64,000 nt of DNA from Epiperipatus broadwayi (Eukaryota > Onychophora > Udeonychophora > Euonychophora > Peripatidae). The stretch covers positions 7,929,576-7,993,575 of the forward strand of contig JAQFVV010000036.1 in NCBI GenBank assembly GCA_028023455.1, in the 5' to 3' direction. Position 1 is the stretch's first letter; each line of letters opens with the position of its first letter. Made by a program: the position numbers and the translations under genes. Shown here in pieces: positions 1 through 11,269 of this stretch. The notes below the pieces were generated by a model. That model was not told where the DNA came from and made no database searches. It was given only the letters and a program-made list of their open reading frames with translations.

Positions 1-1500
1 CCCATTTATTGGTGTACTGGTAGGCGCCACACAATGCGGATTAAAACTCATTTGCCTAAATCTTAAGAATCTAAACCATGTGACCAATATCTGATGCTAG
101 CATATGTATCATTCTTTGGGTCTGATGTTCAGGAAGAAACATGAACTCATGATAAAATACCTCAATTAATAATAGTGAGGAGATTAAAATTCTTAAATGA
201 TTATGATAAGAATGGATTCAGTTGTAATAAACAAAACATTCATTAGAGCAACGTATACGCAGTTTATTAATGAAGCAATTTGTTAATAATTGACATCCCA
301 TGATAAAATTACAAATAGAATATGAAATCATTAACCATATGCTAGGTCATGTGATGTTGGTGTATGACCAGCATCCTACCAGGTATAACTGACCAAGCCC
401 TGAAACACATTCAACCTCATCTGATGGGGAGTGTTCAAATCCAGAACAATAAATCTCTTAGTCAGACAGGGTGATTTGAAAGATGAGCAACTGGCCCTTT
501 GGAAATTTAAACATTCAAAATTGGAATAGCGAAGGACGACAACTAGCAGCATTCCCGATACAGTGCAGACAACAGGCATATACTAATCATGAGGAGAATG
601 CGGTACTGGGTGATGGAGTTAAATTACAAGTTCACATTAATCTGCATGCATATACACGGTGTATGGTTTTGTGCCCATATGATCAGATTATTACACATAT
701 GACCCTAGGATGAGCTTCCATAATCATTTCACTGATTGCTAAGTAATGATCACAGGTGACAGGAACATGCATCTGCCCCCTGAACTGAAAGAAACAATCC
801 TCTGGGATATGAGAGAAGTGATATGCTTAGCATTGAGTGATACATACTTAGAAATGTAAAGGATCCCTGTATATCTAAATCTGTTGTGGCAGGGAAAGTA
901 CCTGCAGGGACAATAAGTGTATATCAACGAACAAGTGATCGGTGAATCTGTTCACTATTAAATTTTAATATATATTGCACTCAGCAAGGCATAAAAATAA
1001 CTATAAACATGTAAACTATAATTCATTTAACCCTGTTTACATATATACTAGTATGTGCAGGTTTGCCTGATGTGCCACTTATGGCCCCCTTTTTTGCACT
1101 TTAATAAAAAAATTTTTTATCACCAATGAGATATACCCATGTAACTGAATGCTCCTCTGAAGATTAAGTCATCTCTAGCCAATCAGTGAAACATAAATAT
1201 CATAAGGCATATATTTTATAAGCTATAGATTCCTAAGCTGACATTTTAATCCTTTCATATATAAAAAAAAACGGTAATAAACTTTATAACAAACAATTAT
1301 TTTCTCCCATCTCCTCTCCTCTTTAACATGAGCATATGTTAATGAAAAATGTTAGTAGAATATATAACTGTTTAAATGACACCATTTAAGTATATAACAA
1401 CTAAATTTACAACTTGCAGTATAATAAAATTAGAAGCATGTGAAGCACTGGAAAAAAAAAGCTATAATAATTAGCCTTATAAGTCTATACAAAAGTCAAC
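1..1500. other. Unassigned sequence, no recognisable gene
   Basis: Short opposing ORFs at 376-579 (minus) and 483-713 (plus) overlap each other, and their translations match nothing I recognise. The stretch 355-940 is somewhat less AT-rich than its surroundings and could be a decayed repeat. The rest is AT-rich with A and T runs. Confidence 0.5.
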
Positions 1501-1541
1501 GGCTAAATGCTTTCAAGGCATGTTGCCTCATATTCATAGCC
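1501..1541 (-). ncRNA. Hammerhead-like stem-loop at PLE 3' end (copy A)
   Basis: On the minus strand an outer stem GGCTA/TAGCC encloses ATGA, an inner stem GGC-aacat-GCC, then TTGAAAGC. This layout (outer stem, ATGA-like core, stem II, GAAA core) resembles a hammerhead ribozyme, a motif known from PLE terminal repeats. The canonical CTGATGA box is not intact, so activity is unlikely. Confidence 0.4.
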
Positions 1542-3285
1542 ATAGTGATAAATGGTGCAGAATAGGAAGTAAGTGATGATATGCATACTATATGCAAATG
1601 TGTTGTATCTGTTGATGGAATTGTTTTTACTAGTAATAAAGTATGCCTCTTTGATTTTTCGTTTGCTGTTGTTTTTCTCTATGCATATTATTCTAGGGTT
1701 GGATGGTTAAAATATATGACTGGTTTTCTTGGAGGGTTCTAGGAATATTGAAGAATTGTCATTATTTATCTGTGCTCTTTTATACGTGTATTTATGTTGA
1801 GCAGTTCTATTGATAATATTGGCTTTAGTGTCACCATAGTAAATGGCTCGGCACTCGGGTTGAGGGCATGAGATATTATAAATGACATGGGGTTTGAATA
1901 GGTTTAATTTTGTCTTTTGGATTGTTAATAAGACGATTAGTGCAAGGGTGTGCGAAAGCTGATTCAAAATTTGTTAGATAATGTTTTAACTAATTGATTA
2001 GAGATTTTAGGGATGTGAAGAAAGATAATATATGGAAGGTTGAGGTCTCTACTATTGTAAAAATGTTTAATTTTGTTAATGATGGTTTTGTATTTAAAGC
2101 TGCTCTTAATTAATCCTTAGTGTAGAGAAAGATATTATTTTTCCTGTCTGATTCGATTTTTCCTGTCTGATTCGAATTTACACGAGTGAATTTTTCTGTA
2201 TAAGAATGCATTTAAGCCTGAAAATTTATGTAAGTTCAGAGAATTGGAATTAGGATGGATAAAACCTCTTACTTCAAGCAGCTCTTTGATCATTGTATAA
2301 TTTATGGTATTTTCCATTTGAAGTAGCCATAAGTCCAGATTTGTCAATCTCTTGAAGTCATCTTTCCATTTAGAGTTGATCGTTAAGTGGGAATGTTGTT
2401 GGATTTCTTGCAGGATGTACAATGTGGTGTGTTTAGTCGCTGTAATGAATACATCGTCGACGTACCATGTATATATAATATCAGGAAAGTCAACTTGATA
2501 TTTTGGTATAATTTACCTCTCCAAATAGTTCTGAAAGATGCTGGTGACTATTCCACTAAGAGGCAGACCCATAGGCCAACTGTTATTCATGATGAACCAT
2601 TCGTCCTCAAATGTAGTGTATATGTGGTTGTTCATCCAAAATAAAAGTGACATAATGAAGCTAAGGCGGTCAGTTAGGAAACGGATGTTTGTGACTTTAT
2701 GATGGATAATCTGACTAGATCGTTTTCTATCAACAGATCCATATAGCTCTTTAACATCAAGAGTGGCCATGTAGAAGTTATCATTGATGATAGCATCCTT
2801 AATCTTATTCACAAATTGGAAAAAAGAATTAATGGAATGTTCCAAAGCCGAAACTATCAACCAGCAATTGATTAACAAATCTGGCTGTTTCAAAATAATG
2901 GACTCTTCCAAAATCCATCATCAGTCGAAGAGGTTCTCCAGGCTTGTGCAGCTTTGTGTTGGTGAATATTCTTGGGGCTTTAGTAGACGAATGATAAACT
3001 CGGTAATATTTAGAGTTAGAGATGCCTTTATTTTTGTGTGGGTGGAGGTTAGCAGATATAAATTTTTTGCTGTTAAGCTTGTTATTAAAGTTTACTTTGT
3101 TCTACTATTTTAGATTTGTACTCCTCAGAGTTCAAAAGTACAAACCTGTCGCCTGTCTTTTTTGATACAGATAAGTTGTTGGCGTCAAGGAATTGTTTGG
3201 TTTTCTTAATGAAATTATAAATCCATACACATTTTAAACCAAGAGAAATGCTTTCATTAAGTTCAACATCAAGGTAGAAAATGAT
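1504..3285 (-). pseudogene. PLE reverse transcriptase + GIY-YIG endonuclease, decayed (copy A)
   Basis: The encoded protein would copy its own RNA at a nick made by its endonuclease. The N-terminal part reads KKTKQFLDANNLSVSKKTGD, like the segment before the RT core in PLEs. Next come KLHKPGEPLR, the RT motif A region LDVKELYGSVDR (its catalytic Asp kept), and MGLPLSGIVTS, corresponding to the conserved GLxxG/PLS motif. The GIY-YIG domain starts at VIYNISCPQPEC and continues YYGDTKANIINRTAQHKY. The C-terminus contains the SINR motif. The frame changes several times, including near 3110, 2510 and 2135, so the gene is dead. Family assignment is firm; exact ends are inferred. Confidence 0.8.
2138..2175. 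repeat. 19-bp tandem duplication
   Basis: Two perfect copies of a 19-bp unit ending in CTGTCTGATTCGA lie head to tail inside PLE copy A. The extra 19 bp shift the frame of the decayed ORF. Confidence 0.9.
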
Positions 3286-3559
3286 TATTTGTCTTAATTA
3301 GCATGCTTATAAATCAATTTGAATACATCTATGAAAAATATAGCTATATATATAAAGCTCTTTATACTCTAGTTTTATAATACCTTTGTATACAGTTGAA
3401 ATTGTCCATGGCAGGTTGAAATTGGTTTGAATGACGCGGATTATCTCCAAGGTTGAATCTATATGTTGTGCTCTCAATGCACATCAGGGAAGCTTTTTTT
3501 CAATACTTTCTAGCTTAGTTCTTTTGGGAGTTTACATGTGCCAACAATGATTGTGTTAG

Positions 3560-4278
3560 CTTATGCAAAGTTGATGTATGCAAATATATGTAAATTGTCT
3601 AGACTGCCCATTTTTTAGAAATCGATGAGCAGGCATCTCCTATTAATGGCATAAGGGTTGTCTGCTTTAAAACATGCTTTTACATTCTGCTTGGTGTCAT
3701 TGCACTGAGAGCACATGATCTTAGCTTGTGTGATCAGAAGGTTTTTGATGTTCCAAAATATTGAGCTGCCTTTAGATTTGATTTTTGCCTTATTGTAAAC
3801 ATATGTGCTGTGCTACTTGGATGGTCAGTGTTGCACATGTCTCACCATAGCATGTTAGCTCCGCAACCTATTTGGGGGCATGTCATCTTGTACACTACTT
3901 GTAGGGTTTGGCCCTGTGTAATTTTATTCTTTGAATTATTGATCAATCTGTTGGCATGCAGTGGAGTGTTATAACTTACCTTGAAATCAGTGGCAAGTTT
4001 TATAACCAATTTTTTGCCCACATTAGGTATGTAGGGCAATAGCATACATGGTTTGTCTTCTTTGACCTGATTAGCTATTAAATTGTAAAACTGCTTGACT
4101 CTCCTATTGATGGTTGTTTGTTTGAATCCAAAATTTGTCAGGAAGTTGTTTTTTCTGTCAGCTTCAAATCTGCATAAGTGGTGGTTTCTGAACAGGAAAG
4201 CTGGCAGATCAGCCAATTTGTGTTAATGGTGAATTAGAGTATGGATGGATATAACCTCTTATTTCTAATGATTTAATA
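3560..4278 (-). pseudogene. PLE linker and GIY-YIG endonuclease, C-terminal half (copy B)
   Basis: The open stretch 3842-4216 contains LCRFEADRKNNFLTNFGF, then LLPYIPNVGKKLV (a conserved PLE linker motif), and VVYKMTCPQIGCGANMLW, the Cys-containing entry to the GIY-YIG nuclease. After a stop, residues of the nuclease and a final PYAINRR motif can be followed in other frames to about 3600. Decayed by stops and frameshifts. A different PLE lineage from copy A is possible, since the two differ at many positions. Confidence 0.75.
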
Positions 4279-4287
4279 ATTATACAA
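4279..4287. repeat. Target site duplication, left (Merlin)
   Basis: The 9 bp ATTATACAA directly precede the terminal GG of the transposon and match 8 of 9 bases of the right-hand copy at 6254-6262. Merlin elements typically make 8-9 bp duplications. Confidence 0.85.
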
Positions 4288-4735
4288 GGTAATCCTGACT
4301 TATAGCGATCTTGACAGTTCACCCTTTATTTTTAAAAAACTTAACTACATTTTTTCCTACCTTATGTATCCAACTTTAATCAGTGTATCTAACAATAAAT
4401 AAACTATGTCTAAATATAAATGTAGCCCTCTATTTTTAAAATACTTAACTATAAATAAACTATGTCTAAATATAAATGTAGCCCTCTATTTTTAAAATAC
4501 TTAACTACATTTTTTTTTTACCAAATGTATCCAACTTAATCAGTGTATCTAACAATAAATAAACTATGTCTAAATATAAATGTTAATAAAAAAAAATTTA
4601 ATAAAACTTACATTTTTATGCGTACTTTTCACTTGGAATGTATATCTAGCAGTCTTTACTGTATATATAACTATAAATAAATAAAGTATATTAGCTATAA
4701 ATGTTTTTACATAAAGATGAATAAAAAAAAAAGAA
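4288..4735 (+). repeat. Left terminal inverted repeat of Merlin element
   Basis: Matches the complement of 5940-6253 over its whole length, but it is longer because a stretch of about 66 bp (containing ACTATGTCTAAATATAAATG) is tandemly repeated around 4385-4500. This internal duplication is present only in the left arm. Confidence 0.8.
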
Positions 4736-4745
4736 CTTAACATTT

Positions 4746-5707
4746 TTATGCGTAGTTTGCAGCTACACAAGCGAGGAAATGCACGAAAAGGCTGTCATGT
4801 TCGTGCATATTTCTGAATGAAAATTTCTGCAGGTAGGATGAGATCAAAGGTCTGCTCATACCAAATTGGTATTTTAGCTTACGCTTTGCTCTCATCCACA
4901 TATTTTCCACATTATTAGTATGTATAAGTTAGTCGTATGGGTCAACAAAGTTGTCTTGATGGATGACAACAGAGTGGAGATATATACCTTTTTGAAAGAC
5001 CACTGATATTATATGCACGCCAGCCATCACTGATGATATGTGTTCCAGGCAAAATGTATTGCTGGATGAGCATTTCCAGAGTGTCAGCCGATCTGTCTGC
5101 GATTTCAGTTAAGAAACATTTTTGGGAGCTTCTTTCTACCCCACTGAACATGGCCCTCTCTGATTGCCCCTCTGTTGTATTTCCGATGGAAGTAGGACCC
5201 ATCTATCTCCACTATCTGTGGTTCACCGTTGTCATCAAATCTGCCAAGACGTGCTGGATTTCTGTCAAAATATGTAGCACATTCTTCCCAGCAAAAATAA
5301 CACCAGTCTATGACCACTCGTTCGCTGACCTCAGTCTCGTGAACAATAATGTGAATTGGAAAATTATTTGACCAGCAAAATGCTATATGAACAATGGAGT
5401 TCAAAGACAGATGGCTTCGGAAAAAAAATGAACCACTTCTTACTGATGTACGTTGGTGAAACATTTTGCATTGCCATCTAACACCATCTTTGCTGGCCGA
5501 ATATTTACCAGTGAACACTGAATATTGCATCGCAGACATAGCATGCTATTATTTAACAAATGCCTCCTGTCAAGCCACTTCAAGTACAATTCCACAGTTT
5601 GAAATTGTTCTAGCAGATGACGAGTATTCCATGTTTCTGCCAGAACATTCACAACATCCACAATTTCGTGGAGGAACTAAAGATGTGATAGACACTCTAT
5701 CTGCCAT
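4746..5707 (-). pseudogene. Merlin/ISXO2-type DDE transposase (decayed)
   Basis: The expected product is about 320 residues, normal for Merlin. The start MADRVSITSLVPP at 5707 is followed by a zinc-binding pair CLRC and WQC. Then come VEIDGSYFHRKYNRGA (first catalytic Asp), GTHIISDGWRAY (second Asp), NFVDPYD, and HTNNVENMW (catalytic Glu), so all three DDE residues survive. Frame changes occur near 5660, 5530 and 5150, with an in-frame stop near 4930. The stop codon TAA lies at 4748-4746. The enzyme would cut and paste the element by binding its inverted repeats. Identification is firm from the motif order; the gene is dead. Confidence 0.88.
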
Positions 5708-5939
5708 TTTTCAAAAAGCAAAAATTTCACGCGGCAAAAATTACACGTGACAAAAGTAGTTCATAATTTTGATAGCAGGGACTTTTTGGTGACACTTTTG
5801 CCACACAACATATATCTAAATAGAGCATAAAAATGTAAGTTTTATTACATTTTATTTATTAATCTTCATGTAAAAAATACATTTATAGTTAGATATACTT
5901 TGCAATTACGTAGTGAGAATAATGTAGTTCGAAACACGG

Positions 5940-6253
5940 ATCCTGCCTGCAGGAAATTTATGTAAAAACATTTATAGTTAATCTTTATGTAAAAACATTT
6001 ATAGTTAATATACTTTATTTATTTATAGTTATATATACAGTAAAGACCGCTAGATATACATTCCAAGTGAAAAGTACACATAAAAATGTAAGTTTTATGA
6101 AATTTTTTTTTATTAACATTTATATTTAGACATAGGTTATTTATTGTTAGATATACTGATTAAAGTTGGATACATTTGGTAGGAAAAAAAATGTAGTTAA
6201 GTTTTTTAAAAATAGAGGGCGAAGTGTCGAGACCGCTATAAGTTAGGATTACC
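5940..6253 (-). repeat. Right terminal inverted repeat of Merlin element
   Basis: Inverted match to 4288-4735 starting from the outermost GGTAATCC. Lacks the internal tandem duplication of the left arm but carries its own short direct repeat (ATGTAAAAACATTTATAGTTA, about 25-bp period) near 5965-6010. Confidence 0.8.
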
Positions 6254-6262
6254 ATCATACAA
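6254..6262. repeat. Target site duplication, right (Merlin)
   Basis: ATCATACAA, 8 of 9 identical to the left copy ATTATACAA at 4279-4287. Confidence 0.85.
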
Positions 6263-7245
6263 TAGTTGAAATGTGTTGCATCTTTTTATATTTACAACTG
6301 TAAATGTCTGACTTTTTATTTTTTCATCTCCCCATATGCCATTTAGTGTTAATATTGTGAGTGCAGGGAAGTCATTCTGAATGCCTGTGGTTGTTTCTGG
6401 TGTAGATATAAATAGATCATTCACGTAATGTGTGTATACCATTTTAAGTGCTGAGGTATAGTATTTGGATAGAACTTGTTTTTCGTAGTGATTCAGAAAA
6501 ATACTTGACTGTTATTACACTCACTGTGAGACCCATAGGTCAACCATCCTTCATCTCGAACTACTTGCCTTCGAGTACTGCCAGAATATTTTCATCAAGC
6601 CATGTTAGAAATTCTGTAATGAAATTGATAAGTGTAAGAGGGCAATTCTTGTTTCTTAACTCGCTATTATTTTAATTGACAATTTTCAGGCAATAGAGCC
6701 ATAAAGTTAAGTTCAGTAACATCGAATGATGCAATTTTAAAACCCCGGCTTCATGGCTGCATTTCTAATTCTCTCCATGAATTTGAATGACAATCTAATC
6801 ATGTATTCTCCAAAGCCTATGCTGTCATGAGCCATTAATTCACCAATTTTGCTGTGTTGAAGTAGTATATCCCCCCAAAATCCAACATGTCTCAAAGGTG
6901 CATTTGGCTTGTGCATCTTTGCATTAGCAAACATTCTTCGCAGTGTCGAAGAAGATGGATAAATGCAAAAATATTGTGCCCATGAAATAGTTCTTTCTCA
7001 ATGTACCCGCAAAATTGAAGAAATTACCTTATCTCTATTTTATTATTGAAAACTGCCACATTTTTAAACTTCAGTTTATCTACATGGGCTTTGATTTTCG
7101 CTGTATACTGCATTCTATCCATTAGTACAAATAAAGGAATCTTCCTTGAGACAGGTGATTGCAGTCTTCAAGAAATTGCATTGTGTTCTTGATCTTTCCA
7201 CTCCAACTGTTAAACCTGTCATTCACGTGTCATGCCTTATCGTTT
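6263..7245 (-). pseudogene. PLE reverse transcriptase, N-terminal half (copy B)
   Basis: Reading from 7245 down, WSGKIKNTMQFLEDCNHLSQ matches the N-terminal PLE region. It is followed by NAKMHKPNAPLRHVGFWGDI (compare KLHKPGEPLR in copy A) and then by YVNDLFISTPE, the RT catalytic motif in which the first Asp of YxDD is replaced by Asn. Stops and frame changes are frequent. The sequence ends at the Merlin target site. The Asn in the catalytic box and the broken frame show that this copy is inactive. Confidence 0.75.
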
Positions 7246-7374
7246 TTGCGATGCATGTAATGATTTTTTTCTGTATGTGGGTTGTCCATTAATTTCTTTG
7301 ATAAAATAATCAGAAAATAATAGTAAATTGTTTATAACAACTATATAAATGTCAATAATAATTTTACACATAAA

Positions 7375-7417
7375 AAGCATTTTTTCAGCACCTAGTTTGG
7401 TGCTCTTTTCAAATGTT
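7375..7417 (-). ncRNA. Hammerhead-like stem-loop (PLE copy D)
   Basis: On the minus strand, TTGAAAAGA precedes a perfect 6-bp stem AGCACC-aaacta-GGTGCT, followed by GAAAAA; an outer ATTT/AAAT pairing closes it. Lies about 320 bp downstream of the GIY-YIG remnant of copy D and parallels the motif of copy C. Confidence 0.4.
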
Positions 7418-7739
7418 AATAATCTATTTAACATTAACAAAGTATTTCAGACGTAAAGTCATCTCATGTTCAGTAATGGAGTTAAAACAAGCAATAACAT
7501 TAAAATAAGTAAAGACCCTCATATATAAATCCAATAATTACAAAATACTTGACCATATCATTTATTACATGCATTATATGTATATCATTTTATATAATTT
7601 TCCATTCATTTTTAATTAACCAATTGTTAACCAAATTTGTAGAGGTTTAGAGGTTTTGCAAATATTCTGACAATTATTCCAATTATTTTTAATATATGTT
7701 TTATATATTTGTCTTTTTTTTTTTAATCTTTAATGTAAT

Positions 7740-7960
7740 TTAATGGTTTAATAATTTTGTAGCATCTATTCTATGCCTATATTTCAAATAATGAATGTAT
7801 AATGTAGATTTATCATCTCATCTATTAATTGCATTCTTTGGCTCTTACCTCTAATTGTTTCCCAGTATGCCTAAAATAAATCATTTTACAAATTTCACAT
7901 GTAATTTTATATACAATTCCTTTTTTGTACCGTATATCATCCCTTAACTTATAATTATCT
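7740..7960 (-). pseudogene. PLE GIY-YIG endonuclease fragment (copy D)
   Basis: One minus-strand frame reads GIVYKITCEICKMIYFRHTG followed by KQLEVRAKECN. It fits the GIY-YIG pattern of PLEs: V-Y-K-I-T-C, a CxxC-like pair, then Y, G and R, with Arg-His replacing part of the YIG box. No RT core was found upstream, so it is a 5'-truncated remnant. It differs from copies A-C and may represent another subfamily. Confidence 0.6.
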
Positions 7961-8017
7961 ATTATGAGTTTTACTCTTTGCCCAGCCAATATTTATATTC
8001 TCAATATCTTTCTTGAC

Positions 8018-9536
8018 GGTACTTACGTATTAGACCTGCAACACATTTTAGTCATGCAGACTTTTTACATTCATATCAATCCGCTGTCAACTTTGATTAT
8101 GACCAAAATAACATGTACATTTGGACCACGTGCGCATTATATTTTTGTTAGTACTAAAATACAAAACTACTCTGAAATGTAACCAAAAAATGCTAAAATA
8201 TACATATATGGTACTTATCGCGTAATATATAACAGGAATTATCACGATGGAACAATTTGTCTATTAATCAAATACTCTGAAATATAACCAAAATAAACTC
8301 TAAAATATATGGTGCAGTACTCTTATTGTGTACTATATAACTGGGATTTCTGTTGTACTGTATTTTAAGTGGATTTTATTTGATCTTAAAAAGTACATTT
8401 TTAATAACAAAAATATTGATTTGACCTAAAAAATATGTAAATAAGCTACGCTTTTACACAATTCCCAAATGTTACTCTAAATATGGCCAAAACAGTTACT
8501 AAATTACAAAAATAGTCTGAAATATTTTCAAAAAAACCTTAAAATATACACATACTATGCCACTTAACCATGTAATATATAACAGAAATTGTTACAATGA
8601 AACAAGGAATTTGTCATATCTACTTTATTTTAAATGGGATCAACTTTTTGAAACAAAATGGAAACTAACTGAACAATTTCTCTCCAAAATGAAGTTTTTC
8701 CAAACATGTGATGATTGCACAGTGTATCGCCTGAAGGGGTTTTTCCACCAAAATGGTAATAAATGAATGTGTTTTTTAAAAACCAAAAAATTATATAAAT
8801 ATAAATTAGAACACTTTTATTAACTTTTTATTCTGGCAGAGAAATTTTTTAATGTTCCATATGCAAATCAACATATCATTTTTATGAAATCTCCACCACA
8901 TAAATTCAGCCAAGTATGAGTTGAGATATTGCCATGATGTCCCTAGGCATTGCTGCTTATTTCACCATTTTGCTGAACCCCACAGTCTTTTAATTTTTTG
9001 TGTGAACCTATTTCTGGATTTAAAAAATTATATCTATAGGTCACATGAAAATGATTATTTGTCACTTTTACCAATCTTTCTACACAAGCCACCAAACATC
9101 CACTGTTCAGGAAGAATTCGTTTGGCTTGATTTTCTCTTTTTGAAAAAAAAAGGCTCGTCAATTTTGACGATATTGTTAGGAAATTTTGAAAAGAAAATC
9201 AAAAGGAAAAAAATGAAAACTATATATACTTTTTCACTTAAAATTAAAAGAACTGGAGTAATTCAGAAGTAGAAATAAAGTACAAATACTTGAATGAAAC
9301 AAAAATGCAATTGAAATTAAGCTGTTGTGAAAATGAAATTTAGATAATAACTGAAAATGTCAAAATTGAGAGAAAAAAAACTTTTAATAAAAAAGAATCA
9401 CATTTTCATACGAGGTCAGATAACATCACAGGGTTTATTTTGCTTAAATTTGACATAATCTCAAGATTACACATTTATTGTGGATGTGAAAAGGCATACC
9501 ATCACCTCTATGTTGCAAGTCTAATACGTAAGTACC
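8018..9536. mobile_element. DNA transposon remnant with 26-bp terminal inverted repeats
   Basis: The left end at 8018-8043 begins GGTACTTACGTATTAGACCT. The right end at 9511-9536 is its complement, with 24-25 of 26 bases matching. Inside are three diverged direct repeats starting near 8165, 8273 and 8513, each with CTGAAAT followed by ATATAACAG-like sequence. Short ORFs at 8557-8766 and 8921-9272 match no transposase I know. I could not find a clear target duplication, so the superfamily is open; hAT, Merlin-like or another GG-ended group are all possible. Confidence 0.6.
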
Positions 9537-9539
9537 TTT

Positions 9540-11185
9540 TATATCGTAATGCATTATAAATTTTATGACAATATAGCTGTTATAAAGACATTATAATTAA
9601 AATATGTATGAGGTATGACAACTTAATTCCTTAAATGGCTCTGTGGTATCATCCATAATCTAATTGTATCAAAATCACGCGTGTTCATGTTTGAACATAA
9701 TTAACCCAGCTCTTGTGTAAATTTTAAACTGATAGAGCTAGTTGTTATTTACTTATTGAGAAAATAATAAATTTCCATGCATATGCTTTCGTTTAAAACA
9801 ATCCATTCTGTATTATTTATTTAAAAATATATTTATTGACATTATAAAATTGTAAGATGCATAATAAATACACTTTGTTAATGTTGGCTCATCCATTGCT
9901 GGCGTTGTTCTGGAAGAAGCATGCCAGAGCCATTCTCTGCACTAGCAGGTTAATATATGAGTAAATATGTACTATTTTGTTGGTATTGCTCACCCCTTTT
10001 GAGGTTGACCTGATAATGCTAACTTATCAGCTGGGATACATGTAGTGTGAAATCAATGCCTCTCTAGTAGAATCCGACATGTTGCAACACAGACTACTTC
10101 TACGATACACTACAATGTGAATATATCAGGTCCAAAATTCATGTAGAGTCTGTGGGCCATACTAGTAGGCTCATGTATTATTAAACAAAAATCTAGAGGA
10201 TAGTATCTTATCCTTGTCTTGAAGAGCTTTGAGCTTATCGCAAAATATAGTATTGGGGTCCGGTGTTGGTAAGAAAAAAATATAAGTTACACTTGTTTTA
10301 AGTAAATAAAAATTAGAAAAAATTACACGGTTTTCAACTTTTTTTAGAACAGCGTCCGTGATAAAAAAAAAAAGAATCAGTTCCTGCTCTTTTGTCTTAG
10401 TTTCTTCTATATAAAAAAATATCATGTGTCAGTGTTCTGTGTTCCAATTTCAAGATTAATAACAAATCAACTAATTAATATGACTAAAGTTTTTTTTTAA
10501 AATAATAAACAGAAAATAAATATAATAAGTTAATGATTCTCATAATTTAAATCCAGTAACATTTTTGTTTCATTTAATTTATTCGTACCAGAAGTTTAAA
10601 ATAATAAATTTAATTATTTTATTTGCCAAGTTTTGTTACATAATTTACTTTTAAAGTTTAATAAGTAAATTGAATATTTTAATGAATAGAATCAAAAATT
10701 TAAGTCAATAAATAATACATGCCTGCATGAGTATGAAACTAATTTTATTTAAGACGAGCTTATTTCAATAATAAATCTAAAGAATGAATAACTAAATACT
10801 ATTAAATAATTTTGATAATTAACAAGTATAAATTATAAATCTAAATATATGAAATATTGCTTACTAGGTGATATCATTTTATTTACAGATTAACTAATAT
10901 AGTCTTATGTCTTTAGTTATTAGTTTTATTTTATCTTTTATTTTTTTAAATGGCTAACTATCATCTAATGCACTGTTAAAATACTTAATAAAAGCATGTG
11001 GCATATCAATGGTTAGAATATATATATTATATTTAATATATATAACAAAATAAATGTGTGTTATAGATACAATATGTAAAACTTTAATGTGTTAGTATTA
11101 AATATACACACATTATATAATTCGAATATGATATATTGAACAATTATCTTGAACAATTTTATAAATCATAACAACTTTATTAAAT
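9540..11185. other. AT-rich sequence without recognisable genes
   Basis: The stretch 9890-10160 is less AT-rich but has no recognisable frame. A lysine-rich minus-strand ORF at 10171-10425 looks like chance translation of A/T runs. 10440-11160 is very AT-rich. Confidence 0.5.
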
Positions 11186-11226
11186 CTTCAAACGTTTTCG
11201 AAGGCTTACCCTTCATTTTCAAGAAG
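11186..11226 (-). ncRNA. Hammerhead-like stem-loop at PLE 3' end (copy C)
   Basis: Minus strand: outer stem CTTC/GAAG, then AAAATGA, inner stem AGG-gtaag-CCT (extendable to GAAGG/CCTTC), then CGAAAACG. This is the best match in the window to the hammerhead layout: ATGA, stem II, CGAAA. The start of the CTGATGA box is changed to AAAATGA. Confidence 0.45.
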
Positions 11227-11269
11227 TACAAACTCTCTTATCGTTTTTCAACAATATACTGATATGCAA

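Larger units (their letters stand above)
1501..3290 (-). mobile_element. Penelope-like element, copy A
   Basis: The minus strand carries, in order, an N-terminal PLE domain (about 3285-3120), a reverse transcriptase core (about 3110-2510), a thumb/linker (2422-2135), a GIY-YIG endonuclease start (about 1900) and a terminal stem-loop at 1501-1541. The order is the canonical one for animal PLEs. No target duplication was found. PLE copy B follows upstream in the same orientation. Confidence 0.8.
4288..6253 (-). mobile_element. Merlin-type DNA transposon with long terminal inverted repeats
   Basis: Ends are GGTAATCC and its complement GGATTACC. The inverted repeats extend about 300 bp or more into the element and enclose one minus-strand ISXO2/IS1016-type transposase (4746-5707). 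The element is 1966 bp long and flanked by a 9-bp target duplication inside PLE copy B. The transposase is frameshifted, so this copy is immobile on its own. It inserted after copy B had itself inserted. Confidence 0.88.
3560..7245 (-). mobile_element. Penelope-like element copy B, split by a Merlin transposon
   Basis: The two halves, 6263-7245 (N-terminus and RT) and 3560-4278 (linker and GIY-YIG start), are collinear. They join exactly across the 9-bp duplication flanking the inserted element at 4288-6253. The residues on either side of the join match the corresponding stretch of copy A around 2260-2310. No hairpin like that of copy A was found at its 3' end. Confidence 0.8.

Noticed and set aside
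5033-5750. Plus-strand ORFs 5033-5371 and 5466-5750
   Set aside because: They are antisense shadows of the Merlin transposase, whose motifs read on the minus strand.
7237-7440. 67-codon minus-strand ORF as a PLE N-terminus
   Set aside because: It does not match the N-terminal region of the other PLE copies; it overlaps the 3' stem-loop of copy D and reads as chance translation.
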